Positions 23,979 to 34,660 of a DNA stretch of 64,000 bases are shown here, piece by piece; position 1 is the first letter of the stretch, and each line of letters begins with the position of its first letter. This DNA comes from Membranipora membranacea (taxonomy: Eukaryota > Bryozoa > Gymnolaemata > Cheilostomatida > Membraniporidae): positions 3,737,501-3,801,500 of the forward strand of contig OU612070.1 in NCBI GenBank assembly GCA_914767715.1, written 5' to 3'. A model generated the notes under the pieces. That model worked only from the letters and a program-made list of their open reading frames with translations. It searched no databases and had not been told where the DNA came from. Made by a program: the position numbers and the translations under genes.

Positions 23979-26242
23979 TGAGTGCTCTCGTATCATTACT
24001 GCATACTGATCTCCTGATGGATGATTCAGTGAGAGAGTCACCCTGACTCATATGTCTTGTACATCAATATCATAGAGGAACCTGTTATGTTTTACATCTT
24101 ACGTCTGAAAAACTTGCTACTGATATTCTATGGCAGAAAGGCAACTTCCAACATAGTGCTTATCATCCAAACAAACCAGCCCTTCCTGAACAAACTAGCT
24201 GAGTTATATGAAGGACAATAGTTATACATATGCGGCCAATCTGTATTTGTCGCTGTATATGACATATATGTGGATACTTAACTTGCTGTTTAGCTTCTAG
24301 GAGATGAGGTTTATCACTATCATGCCAAACTCGTCATGAAGGATGATAAAAAAAGAGGCCGGGCTCATATCTGGCATCAGGATTACGGGTCAGTTATTAT
24401 AATTCAGCCTAATCGTATACATGCTTGTTATGTTTATTTCCATTTTGTTGCAGATTTTAAACTCTTAAGACCAGGTTGACGAGTTCACAGATTGTAACTG
24501 ACCTGCTATAAAAATTTACAATGCAATAGATTCTAATCTAAGAGTTATCGAAGCTGTATGTTGGGTTTCAGCATGCAGTGCCAATACATTTACACATAGG
24601 TGCCCGTACTATCATGCACATTTTTATTGTGCTTTATTACGAAGAGAAGCGTGATGATGTCCCACATTTCATTCTCATTATTTTTTATGTTTACGTGTTG
24701 ATCGTATAGTGACTGTCTATTTACATTTATTGGTATAAAAATGGCTGCTTGTTTCCTGATATGGGTACAGTATTTATACCTATTGATGATACAGACAAGG
24801 AAAATGGATGCCTGCAGGTTTGTTGAATAATCAATGGCTCCTATCCTGCGGAAAAAATGAGAAAGCTTGTATAATATCTGGGTCCATTATTTGGTACATC
24901 GTACTTAGAGAGTACTTAACCCTTCATCATGAACGTTATATACATCCAATGTTGTAGAATGCTGCTGGCTTCATTCTATAGTTACACCAAATAATATATG
25001 TTCTCTGACCTCACTTCTTACTGCTGTCACTCAAGCTTATCCTATAATATGATATAATATAATTCATTGAACAGTCCTTGACAGATATGTCATATAATAA
25101 GCTTGAACTACAGTCAAGGCCTCTTCGCAATATGAATGAGTTATAAACACTTTGGGATCAGTCAGCAGCTTATGGTCATCTACCAGCTGACAAGTGACAA
25201 CACTCATCAGTTATGTCACGTTGTTGAATCAGCCACAAGTTTCAGTCAAGGGGAGAGGGTTAGGCTCAACCGTTACCTTGTGTAGGCAATATTTCCAATT
25301 TGCCTGCAAGCAGAATTGGTCCCTTCTACTGTCAAGCCGAATGAAATTTTCGCCAGCAGCTTATAAGTGGAGGGGACCAATTCCAGGGCCAGGAAATAGG
25401 ATCAAACTTGATCTAAGTCTTGATTGGACTTGATATTTATCAATGATTTGACTCTGTGTCATTGTCAGCTGCTAATGTTTGCAAAGATCCCAAGATCACA
25501 CCTGGCAGGGCGTATAGAGCACATGAGAATAGGAGACCAGGCAGGGGCGGACATGAAGAGGGTGTCATATCTTCAAGAAAATCTAGGTCTTCTTCATGTG
25601 GAGATGAAAGCTGGAGATGCATTATTCTTCCATTCAAACATGCTTCACAGGTTAGTTATAATTTCATTATAATGATTCAAAGTTGTATGATTTTTCAGCA
25701 ACCACTAATACCACTTCATCATAACATCTACATTATTGCTGTCAATAAAGTTGCATTCATATGTTCACATGGTGTTATATGGGCTTGCCTCCATCAGCAG
25801 CATGGTAAATGACAGGAATTTAATTGGCAACTTTACATGAACAGTACACCATCCTTTGGTACATTACAAAGCATGTGTTAACGGATCAATGCTATGCAGA
25901 ATGTTTATATTACGTTGCATTTTCAAGACCAGACCTGAGATAAGGCTTTCTCTTTGTTTTATGATGTCAGTCATATATTCGCTCACGGTGAACACACTTT
26001 TTTGACAAGTCCTCAGTCATACGTATTAATTATATGATAATTTAATGATGTGACTGGAACAGATTCAGATAATTATTATTTTAGAAGTAATCAAAATCAT
26101 AGTGGAAGAAGAAGATGGGCCTATCTAATAGCTTATAATACTAGAGGTAATAATCCTGTGATAGAGCATCATCTTCCAAGATACACGCTTTAGCATAAGG
26201 TAATAAGATATTAAATTGCATTATATAATATAATATAACATA

Positions 26243-26369
26243 ACATCACATCACATCACATCACATCACATCACATCACATCACATCACATCACATCACA
26301 TCACATCACATCACATCACATCACATCACATCACATCACATCACATCACATCACATCACATCACATCAT
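26243..26369. repeat. (ATCAC)n pentanucleotide microsatellite
   Basis: About 25 uninterrupted copies of ATCAC/CATCA in the last intron of the PhyH-type pseudogene, flanked by degenerate TAACAT and TCATAT units. Confidence 0.95.
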
Positions 26370-27836
26370 ATCATATTATGATGCTTAACCAAAGAAATGT
26401 GCAACTAACCGAACTGTTATCTTTTCACAATCTTACAACAAGGCAACTTTCCAATCAATTGAGTTATGATGCCCTGAAATTCCCAAAAGCAAATTCACTG
26501 TCACAGACCATCTGTCACAATGTCGACTTCGCAAGGTTGAACTAATCACATTAAGTCTTCAAGTTTTTTAGAGAGCCGATAAGATTGAATTCCTAGAGAT
26601 GATGTCTGTAAACAAAGCTGACAATGTCCCAACTTGTTATCTTGAGTCTAGACAATGCCTGAGGTCATCCGTCATTTCTTTAGATGGATTTCTGTAAGCT
26701 TTAGTGAGACTCCAGTGTATTATATATAACTTTATTGGCACTCAGTGCCAGGGAAAAAAAATAGAACAACAAAAAAGAAACAGACAGATGAATGATTAAT
26801 GATCTATGAATCAAATATTAATAAATTAATTAAATAAAAAATAATTAATTAATAATAAAAATTAGTTGAATAATAATTAATCAATTAATTAATAATGAAT
26901 GATTGATGATGAATGATTAATGTCATAATCAACATTCAGATTTCTGTAGTCACTTTGTAATATTGAATCGCTGAATTAAATTCATCCGTAGTGTTATTAT
27001 AATATATTAAAGTATTTTATTAAATCAGCATATCTGTTGTAATTGCAGGTTGAGAATTCAGCCATAAAACAATGTGTCTCACCCATCGAGGCAAAGGAGC
27101 TTCAGAGAAACAGAAACTTTCTTACAGGTCCTCAGGTGGATAGGGGTCTACCTGAAGTACGGGGTTAATCCGGCCAGGTCAGGCGCATAAAACTGAGAAT
27201 AGAGTTCCTCAAAATATTTCTTATCCTCATGGTTATGGGTCTTATTAGTGTTTTTTAAAAAGTTTACTAGTATTATTATATTGTTCCTTTATTTTTTATA
27301 TTGATGTAGTATTTTATATGGTTGGCTATGATTAATGCTCCTGACAGACTGAGGATTCAACTAATCTACAAAATGTTGTTACTAGGTTTCTTGTACATTC
27401 AAAATGATATTCAACCGGCTAGGCAGTGCTTTGGAGAGGGTGATATATCATAGATATAAACAGATAAATACATCTGTAAATATCCTCACTTTGTGAACAA
27501 CTGGGTAGAGGTAGTGATCCCCAACTCTAAACACGATTAGTGTTTGGAATTGTTTTATGATAACATGTGCGGGTGCGAATAGACATAGACATCTTATCCC
27601 CAACTCTAATAGACATATAATAGGGGACTTCAGACAACTTATGTGGCAGCTGAGCCCTATTTTTGCACACAATAAACACCTACAGTTTTGCCCATCCAGC
27701 TTCAAATTTTGCCAACTGAACTAGAATTATACCTGATCTTCTCTTTGGGAGTAGTATGAACAACAGCAGTTGATCCTATGACATAGAAAACTTCCAACAG
27801 CCAGCACAAGAATTTTGGCTTTTTGTAGCCATTATT

Positions 27837-28005
27837 TTGAAAATCGCTAGATGCAGCTGGTCTGACCTCAGTGATTCTATCATGCTTGGTTTGTTTTGAA
27901 GCACTTTGATTGGACAGTCACTCCTGAAAATTGCTAGATGCAGCTGGTCTCACCTATTTTACTGTAATCTGATTGGTTTGTTTTGACGCACTATGATTAT
28001 ATATC
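27837..28005 (+). repeat. Tandem duplication of about 90 bp
   Basis: Two adjacent copies share GCTAGATGCAGCTGGTCT and TTGGTTTGTTTTGA followed by GCACT(T/A)TGATT. Diverged; no coding potential seen. Confidence 0.65.
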
Positions 28006-28260
28006 TAAATATCTATGGTTTAAATTTGCTCTCATAGAAATTTCAATGGTTCAAAGGTTAATATGTAAAAGGGCAGTCATACCTGAGTAAATCATTTACG
28101 CCTAAGTGCCTGGGCAAAATGTTTAAAATCTGTCTCAAAAGAAATATATATGATTCAAATCCTTTTCTATGGTTCAAAGGCTAATGTAGAGGATTATGAG
28201 GGGGTTACCCTAAGGCGGCGATACCCGCCACTGCAACCACGCCCATTGCCTATTTATACT

Positions 28261-28460
28261 GAGTACGCCGACTCTCTAAAACGAGTACGCCGACTCTATC
28301 TGCCTGGAAATATACCGAGTACGACGACTCTAACTGAGGGGGGTGACGAGTACGACGACTCTAAATGAGGGGGGTAACGAGTACGACGACTCTATCTGAG
28401 GGGGGTAACGAGTTCGACGACTCTAACTGAGGGGGGTAACGAGTACGACGACTCTATCTG
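28261..28460 (+). repeat. Minisatellite of GAGTACGACGACTCTA units
   Basis: Seven copies of GAGTACGMCGACTCT, the last five at a period of about 31 bp with spacer AACTGAGGGGGGTAAC. Each GAGTACGACGACTC core is itself nearly palindromic (GAGT ... ACTC). Confidence 0.9.
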
Positions 28461-28479
28461 GGCTGGGAATATAATTGAC

Positions 28480-28790
28480 CTGACTTTGGGGCTGGTGGCT
28501 TGGGGGGGGGGATATGTGGACAAAGATAGTAGGCTTATTTATCTGGCAAGATTAATTTGGGAGGGAAGGGATATGGACAAACTATTAACATATTTATCAG
28601 GCAAAATAAATTGGGGAGGGAAGGACAATATAATCAATGGGAGGGAAGGGGTATAGATAAAATAAATAACCACATGGGGGGAAGGGAATGGCTCTGGGTT
28701 TACAACTATCTTTGCGAGAAAACTTGACTGGGCTGGACTGGAACTGGACTGGATTGAACTGAACTGGACTAGAACTGGACTGGCAATCAG
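28480..28790 (+). repeat. GGGAGGGAAGG and ACTGGACTGGA low-complexity sequence
   Basis: G-rich runs with repeated TTGGGGAGGGAAGG-like units, then CTGGACTGGAACTGGACTGG-like repeats near 28725-28780. Confidence 0.6.
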
Positions 28791-29109
28791 GTCAATTGAT
28801 GCGATGGTGCAATGGGGGTTTTCACTTGGCCTCTACCTACTACCCAAGGGAGGCTACAGTCTAACAACAGAGTACAAACAAGGCAACATTATGTCAAGGC
28901 AGGGAGGTCTGCCAGCAGGCAGAACTCAAGAAACTTACTTCAATAGGTTGTGTTCAGTAAGGCACTTTATTTGTTGCTGACTGGTTTAATAATAAAAGGT
29001 CTTTTTACTTCAGCTGCTGGATACTAACTGACTAGACTCAACTCTTGTACAGTGATTAAAAGCATATAATAAATGATACTGGCTGATGAAAGAGCAGGAA
29101 ACAGGGAAC

Positions 29110-29397
29110 CACTGAATTAGATTCTTCTCTTAGAATGGAAATAGTATCATAGCGTTATACGGTTAGGACACTGAACACAGGGACCCATCTGACTGTTATC
29201 TGATTGGCTGTCCCTAGTAGCATGAATAATTAGCCTGAGAAATTGTCTTGTTTACAAAATTGCAAACAGTAATTATACCCCATACAGTGTCGATGATTAG
29301 GGCATTTCTAGATTGCTACTAGGGACTGGCTATTTTTGCAAGCCCTTCGTTTTGCAAAAGAAAGCTAATGATGCTATTCCAGATATGGAATTCAATG
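29110..29397 (-). mobile_element. 288-bp hAT-type MITE, copy 2 (inverted)
   Basis: Reverse complement of 14454-14741, same length. Flanked by a different perfect 8-bp duplication, CAGGGAAC, at 29102-29109 and 29398-29405, which proves an independent insertion. Confidence 0.85.
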
Positions 29398-29419
29398 CAG
29401 GGAACATTCTAGATGGATG

Positions 29420-31130
29420 TGTAAGAGTTAAATTCAGTTATTAAAAGCATATTATAATACTGGCTGATGAAATATTTTAGATGGATTGTAATAGTTAAAT
29501 TCAGTTATTAAAAGCATATTATTAATAAAATTAGAAAAGTTATAAAAATGATGAAAGGGAAGACAACTCATGAATCATGAATTTATTTTTGAATGTTCAG
29601 CTGTGGTGGAAAATCCACCACACTAATAACCAAAAGGTAGAAATACCTTTTGTTTAATTCTGAACTCGTAGGAGCCACACCCAAAACAAATGTTCTACAG
29701 CCAATAGGCCACTTGTGATTTTCATTTGAACTTGAATTTGAACTTTTGAGCCAAGAACTGCAAAATTTCAAATTTTAAGGTAATGCTTGCTATCGACAGT
29801 CAATGCACCTTATAAATTGCCTAGGCTGAAATTCAAAGGGCTGCTCTGACCAAGGAGCAACAGCTCTGACCAAAGTCTATTAATTACAAAGATATTTAGG
29901 AATTTTAATGATACTGAGTGGTCATCTTTGGTTGTGCCTATAAAGGACTAGGATGACGAGTGGATGAGTGGATGACAATGTGTGAGAACAAACTTTTGTG
30001 CATTTACACAAACAGCTTTGATGCTGATTTTTACATGAAACATTAGCTGGGGAATCAACTAGCAACAATAAACCAACACATATAAGAACAGTAATTATCT
30101 GTTAGCTAAGAGGGATAGGTTGGGGGTCGTTATGGGATTAGGAAACGGCCTTTCCAAAAAAACGGAAGAACATGGCTTAAAAGAATAAAATTTGATTGCC
30201 CGTCTAACTAATTAAGAGATACACATTAAGAAAAGAGAGGTTTCATGATTCTTCTGGATAGGTAGGCTAGCACAAGATGTCATACACACAGACAGTTACA
30301 GCTTTACTATAAAAAAAAAGCCTCAGCGGCAAATAGAGGATTAAATCAAATCTCTGAGATTCATGCAACAACCGCTATGTAATTATATTTTTTAAATTTA
30401 ATCCACGCCTAATAAATATGCCATATCACAGTTGTACATGGGTTTTAAACACTTACATTTAAGTTGCCTGCTCTTATTGGCATAATGAATAATATATCCC
30501 AAGACCAATGAAATGAATGAGGCAGTTGTTACAATAATTACACCCTCTAGTGGAGGGAGAGTAACTGATGCACAAATGCAAGCAAATGGATCAAACTTGA
30601 TCTAGCGTCACTCTGACAAATGAACTAAGCCCTGATCTGACCTCCTGAGCCGAACGGCTTTGCATCTTTTCTGCAGTCAAACATGGCCAAAGACCAAAGT
30701 TTTGGAGAAGACCTGTGATACGGTCCCAATATACCAACGATATGGAAGAGGCAGTTTTTCCAATAATCAACCATTATTGACACGCCTCAGTTTTTCACAG
30801 AACATATTGCTGTTGCAAACAAATCCCCTCATACTTTTCCTATCCCTACCTTCCACCGCACCATTATTAGAGTTGGGTCCTGAGGTGTCAGTTCTAGTTT
30901 TAAAAAATACTTACTATTTACTGAGAAAGTCGCTAAATGTAAATCAGTCATTATTGATTGATAGGGCATTGTTTATGAGTGTCCCACCTATGACATCAAA
31001 TTCTTCCTTATCAGTGTAAACAAAACTTTGTGATGTATTCGGCGCCAAAATGGAGCACATATACAGAATCGGAATTGGTTGATCTATCAACCTTGATAGG
31101 GATGGGAGAAAGTGAATCTGAACCGGACCT
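29420..31130. other. Intergenic, no gene seen
   Basis: Open stretches here (for example 30660-31019 plus) have no recognisable domain and no convincing splice signals. A T/A-rich duplication of TAGATGGATTGTAATAGTTAAATTC-like sequence lies at about 29410-29520. Confidence 0.4.
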
Positions 31131-31131
31131 C

Positions 31132-32919
31132 CCTTTAATATCCATAGACTTCGACTTCAAGAAGCTGAAGCATCTTGGTTGCTGAACCATTTTGTCGTAC
31201 TACCTTCATATATCTTCCATAGACTGGAGAAGTACACTCAACATTCTCAACCAAATCTAGAAGGCTATTTTTCATGGCGCAGAGAGCATAATTTTCTTGC
31301 TGTTCACCAGTTGCAACAGTGAGCGCCAAGCCCTCAATTCCATTACCCTTCGATTCATTTCAGAAAGGAAAGTTAACTTAGGGCGGTCATGCATTGCAAT
31401 CATGTAGGTTAGAGCCATAGACCTTTATAATAAACCTAGACAGGAGACTTTACGGAGAATTAGCATTGAGGCACTGAGACATTCAATTGTTGGCAACGTA
31501 CGACATTGGAAGGTGAAGAGGCATTGGCGTTATAATTGACTTGCAGCTCATATACCAGGCTTATTGTTGATAACTCGATCAATTTTGAACGGATTTTGAG
31601 TTTAAAAATTACAAAAGATTTAGCAGTTTGTCGTGATTTTGATACAAATTTTAAGCAAAAAAGTTTTTTGAAGAAGAAATAACATCAAGATGTTTCTCAT
31701 TGTAAAACAATTTCAAAATTGATCGAGTTATGAACAGAAAACCTGTATTATGGACAGTGAATCAATGTTAACACCAATGCTAGTACACCTTCCATGTCGC
31801 TACGCCGCCCACACTTATATGCCTCTCTTCAGCTGTATATAGTGTCCTGTCTAGGTTTATTATTAAGTCTATGGTTAGAGCACACTCCTATCAAATTTTG
31901 TCACATTTTGAAGGACTTTCAGGAAGTTGATTAAATAGCAAAAACAGAATCTTTCTTCACACCAGCACTATGAGTATTACTTGAAGTTATTCTTCTCCTA
32001 TGTGTGTCGATTAATGTATTGAAAAGAATCTCATTAGGTGAGTGAATTACCATCAACATAAGCTATGTTATATTGATTGGTGTGTTTGTTTTGGCAGTAA
32101 GACGGCACTTACTTCATGACCGGAGGCCTTGTCAATTGACAATCAGATTAAAGCCAGCCAACTGATATTTCCGATTGATCGTACTTCCCTCTATCAGGTC
32201 AGCTAAAACGTCATGCCCTCTATACAGAACTCTTCAAACTACTAGGGATTTTTAATAGATACCAATGAACAGTACCAGCCAATAAAAATTTAGAACACAG
32301 ATACAAGCCAATCAAATTAACATCCAAGAGATATTTCTGATCCAACCTACATGCATCAGCTCTCTGCCAAAACTTCATGCCCTCTATACAGAAGGCATCT
32401 TGCAGGTCTATCTCAAACCATGGATCTTGTTGGGCAGCCAAAATCATCACTGAGTCAACTATGGCTAGTCCACTTTGAGCCGGTTCAAAACACCCATCTA
32501 CAACTTTAATTCCAGAGTAGTCATAGTTGTTGTTCTCGTCAAATACTGGACTGTGAGTCACATTTTTTCCTAGAATAAATTTGTAGTCTGTAAGGCATTT
32601 TTGATTTGGTCACGTCCCAAGATTTCTAAAAATGGTCTTCGTTGTCATAATTGTGAACTAAAATCCATTTTTCATCAGACAGTTACGTACATAAGAATCT
32701 AATGAATGAGTTAACTGTGTACTACCAATGCCAACCATATTACATACCTCTAGAGAGATTGGGGTTGACAGGGTGCAGTAGAGATCTATAATCATGACTG
32801 CCTGAGGTTCTGCTGTACTGACCTGTTAAAGCAAAATTTGAAAAAAGTGATAGTGAATAGACGTTTCCCTGGTCAGTTCGGTAAATTTGAGCATAATTCT
32901 GAATGGTTAGAGAACACAC
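31132..32919 (-). CDS. F-type lectin (F5/8C-like, fucolectin family) domain protein, partial
   Basis: Minus-strand exons: 32919-32748 (acceptor ATTTCAG, donor AGAG|GTATGT), 32569-32347 (acceptor TTATTCTAG, donor TGTAG|GTTGG) and a terminal exon from roughly 31355 to 31132. The first two join in phase to give NLSRGKNVTHSPVFDE, the start of an F-type lectin fold, followed by GIKVVDGC, PWFEIDLQDAFCIEGMKFWQ and RADACR. The last exon carries C...VECTSPVYGRYMKVVRQ and ends LEVEVYGY-stop, the canonical final strand. F-type lectins are usually secreted fucose-binding proteins. Family His/Arg/Arg ligand residues are only partly evident, so sugar binding is not assured. Upstream exons including any signal peptide, and the exact acceptor of the last exon, are not identified. 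Confidence 0.75.
31416..31873. mobile_element. Foldback DNA element, copy 2
   Basis: Related to 12682-13172: starts CATAGACC...AATAAACCTAGACAGG and ends CCTGTCTAGGTTTATTATT..GTCTATG. Flanked by GTTAGAGC at 31408-31415 and 31874-31881, a perfect 8-bp duplication (9 bp if one terminal base is excluded). It sits in the intron between the two last exons of the F-type lectin gene. Confidence 0.75.
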
Positions 32920-33540
32920 CTGAAATGAAATGAATATAATATTAGGCCAAAACTTTAAGCACAAGTAGAGCTGACTAGTAAACCACTTTCATCCCTGAAA
33001 TATATACGCACTGTGGTTCTTGCCCCCCCCCCCCCTGATTGTGTTAACTATCACAAGCAGCTTGGTTATCAGCATGTAATGACAAAAAAAACACAATCAT
33101 TTATTTTAAAGATCATTATTTTTCGTTTCTCATTTAGCCATCCTACAAAAAACATATTGCTCATCATCGTCTAAGCATTATAATTCACAATTAGACAGCA
33201 CTGCAAAATTCAACTTCAACTCGAGCTGCAGAACTGAGCTTCACTATATTCAATGAAATACTAATTCAGATGAGCTGATGTTAGATCGTAGAACAGAACA
33301 AATAAAGCCTTTTGTGCTGAAAAGTTGGATCACAAAGTTATATTCGCTAGACCATTTGAACAAGACTAACTGGCTTACTAACTATCATTCTATTGCATGA
33401 GCTATTATCTTCCTAAAGAGGGCAAGGTATCTTTCACCTCTTTGTTGAAAATATCGTTAGGTATACTTAAAATGAAATGTCACTCTTCCCTAGATCACGC
33501 ATGCTTTAGTTTGCATCGGAATGCCCCTGTTGAACCCACA

Positions 33541-33702
33541 AACGTCGCAAACGGCAAAACATCGCAATCTGGCGTTCCACTAACGTCGCAATCCCAAAAA
33601 CCGTTGCAACGAAGGGTTTTTATAACGTCGCAAACCCACAAATGTTGCAATTTTTTAAACGTCGCAATAGCTCGAACCCACTAAGGTCGCAAATGTCGCA
33701 AC
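33541..33702 (+). repeat. Array of ACGTCGCAA motifs
   Basis: About nine copies of ACGTCGCAA or one-mismatch variants (ACATCGCAA, CCGTTGCAA, ATGTTGCAA, AGGTCGCAA, ATGTCGCAA) in 160 bp, several followed by ACCCACA or TCCCAA. Spacing is irregular (about 10-30 bp). An incidental open frame crosses the array but shows no protein-like features. Confidence 0.8.
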
Positions 33703-34559
33703 TCAACTAAAATGCCGAGTTGTCTTCTCATTTGATGCAAATTGGTGATGATGATATGTGGCAAGATGTAGATAGGAGCCTACGAACTTCAAAACTCGGT
33801 GGGGAGTTGAATATCAACGTTATAATTTTGCGCTATGAATAATTGTTGAGTATTTTTCAGGTTATTTGAATCATTTTTTCACTTTTTCATTGTTACTTCA
33901 GAATCAAATAATGCTGTCATAAAAGGGACGCTAATCAACATCTAGCAGATATAGTGACATACCAATTGGTAGAGGATACGGATTGCAAAACACTATGGGA
34001 GTTGAAATATTAAAGATATTGTACCAATTTCTATCGGAGATAAACTTTGAACTTCCTAGGATCATGACAAAACTTGTTTCCTCTGAATTCATTACCACTG
34101 TCTTATATGGGATGCTTAACAGGGTTTAGCACAAGTAAGGCGAATATCTGCATACATGTCAAGCTTGAAATATACCGTCATGTTTGTATAGGCTATGCTT
34201 GAAGTATGCTTTTACACTACTTGGAATACCAGAAATGGGAAAAAAATATTTAATCATTTATGCATGAACCGCTTCATTTCTTTATGACTTACCCTTTATT
34301 TACTGACTAAGGAGCTTTTCCCAAGATGAAACTTCATGGTTTTCATATTATAAATTTGATGATAATAAAACCTAAACTGGATACCATATGAAGCATTAGC
34401 GTACAATAGGTGGCGATTTTAGAACACTGCATTGCGTAATGGCAATTGTGTTTTCATCACTCTGAAATCTAGAGTGCTCGAGAACCTTCGAACAAGATTT
34501 TGAGCTTGTCGTTTTTCAATGTTTGCAGTCTTATAAAAATTTGAATGTACCACAAAAGG

Positions 34560-34660
34560 TTGTAGACTGAAATGCAGTTTGTAAACTCAAATCCTGGTTG
34601 AAGAAATTTGAGTTATTGGCAGGGAGCTTGACTGTGGACTGCATGTCAATGATGGTGCAA
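34560..34660 (+). mobile_element. Diverged fragment of the foldback element
   Basis: TTTGAGTTATTGGCAGGGAG and the downstream ACTGTGGACTGCATGTCAATGA segment resemble the right half of the foldback copies (GATTGAGTTATTGGCAAAAA ... CTATGGACAGTAAATCAATG). Heavily diverged, no ends found. Confidence 0.4.

Larger units (their letters stand above)
22385..27168 (+). pseudogene. Phytanoyl-CoA dioxygenase (PhyH) family gene, disrupted
   Basis: Eight exon-like blocks: 22385-22488 (start ATG, MSHTISEYRPDNCG), 22950-23041, 23675-23775, 24294-24388, 24727-24817, 25469 or 25487-25650, about 26064-26199 and 27049-27168 (stop). They spell a PhyH-type Fe(II)/2-oxoglutarate oxygenase: RRTRLVLWDHPADD, KLVMKDD, iron-binding [33 protein letters not shown] with the distal His, and an Arg-rich RRRW. 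The first four exons join in perfect phase. Lesions follow. The acceptor before 24727 reads TTTACAT where TTTACAG is expected. The exon 6/7 junction is one base out of phase. An in-frame TAG at 26191-26193 interrupts YT-PLHKV, although the next exon still matches the family (VENSAIKQC). Three independent defects argue for a pseudogene of a once intact dioxygenase; assembly error in all three is less likely. Confidence 0.75.

Noticed and set aside
26243-26369. CRISPR-like array
   Set aside because: A plain pentanucleotide microsatellite without spacers.
30660-31019. Plus-strand coding gene of 119 codons
   Set aside because: Low-complexity Leu/Ser-rich translation without homology or splice context.
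33397-33684. Coding gene of 95 codons
   Set aside because: The open frame runs across the ACGTCGCAA array, and the composition reflects the repeat rather than a protein.
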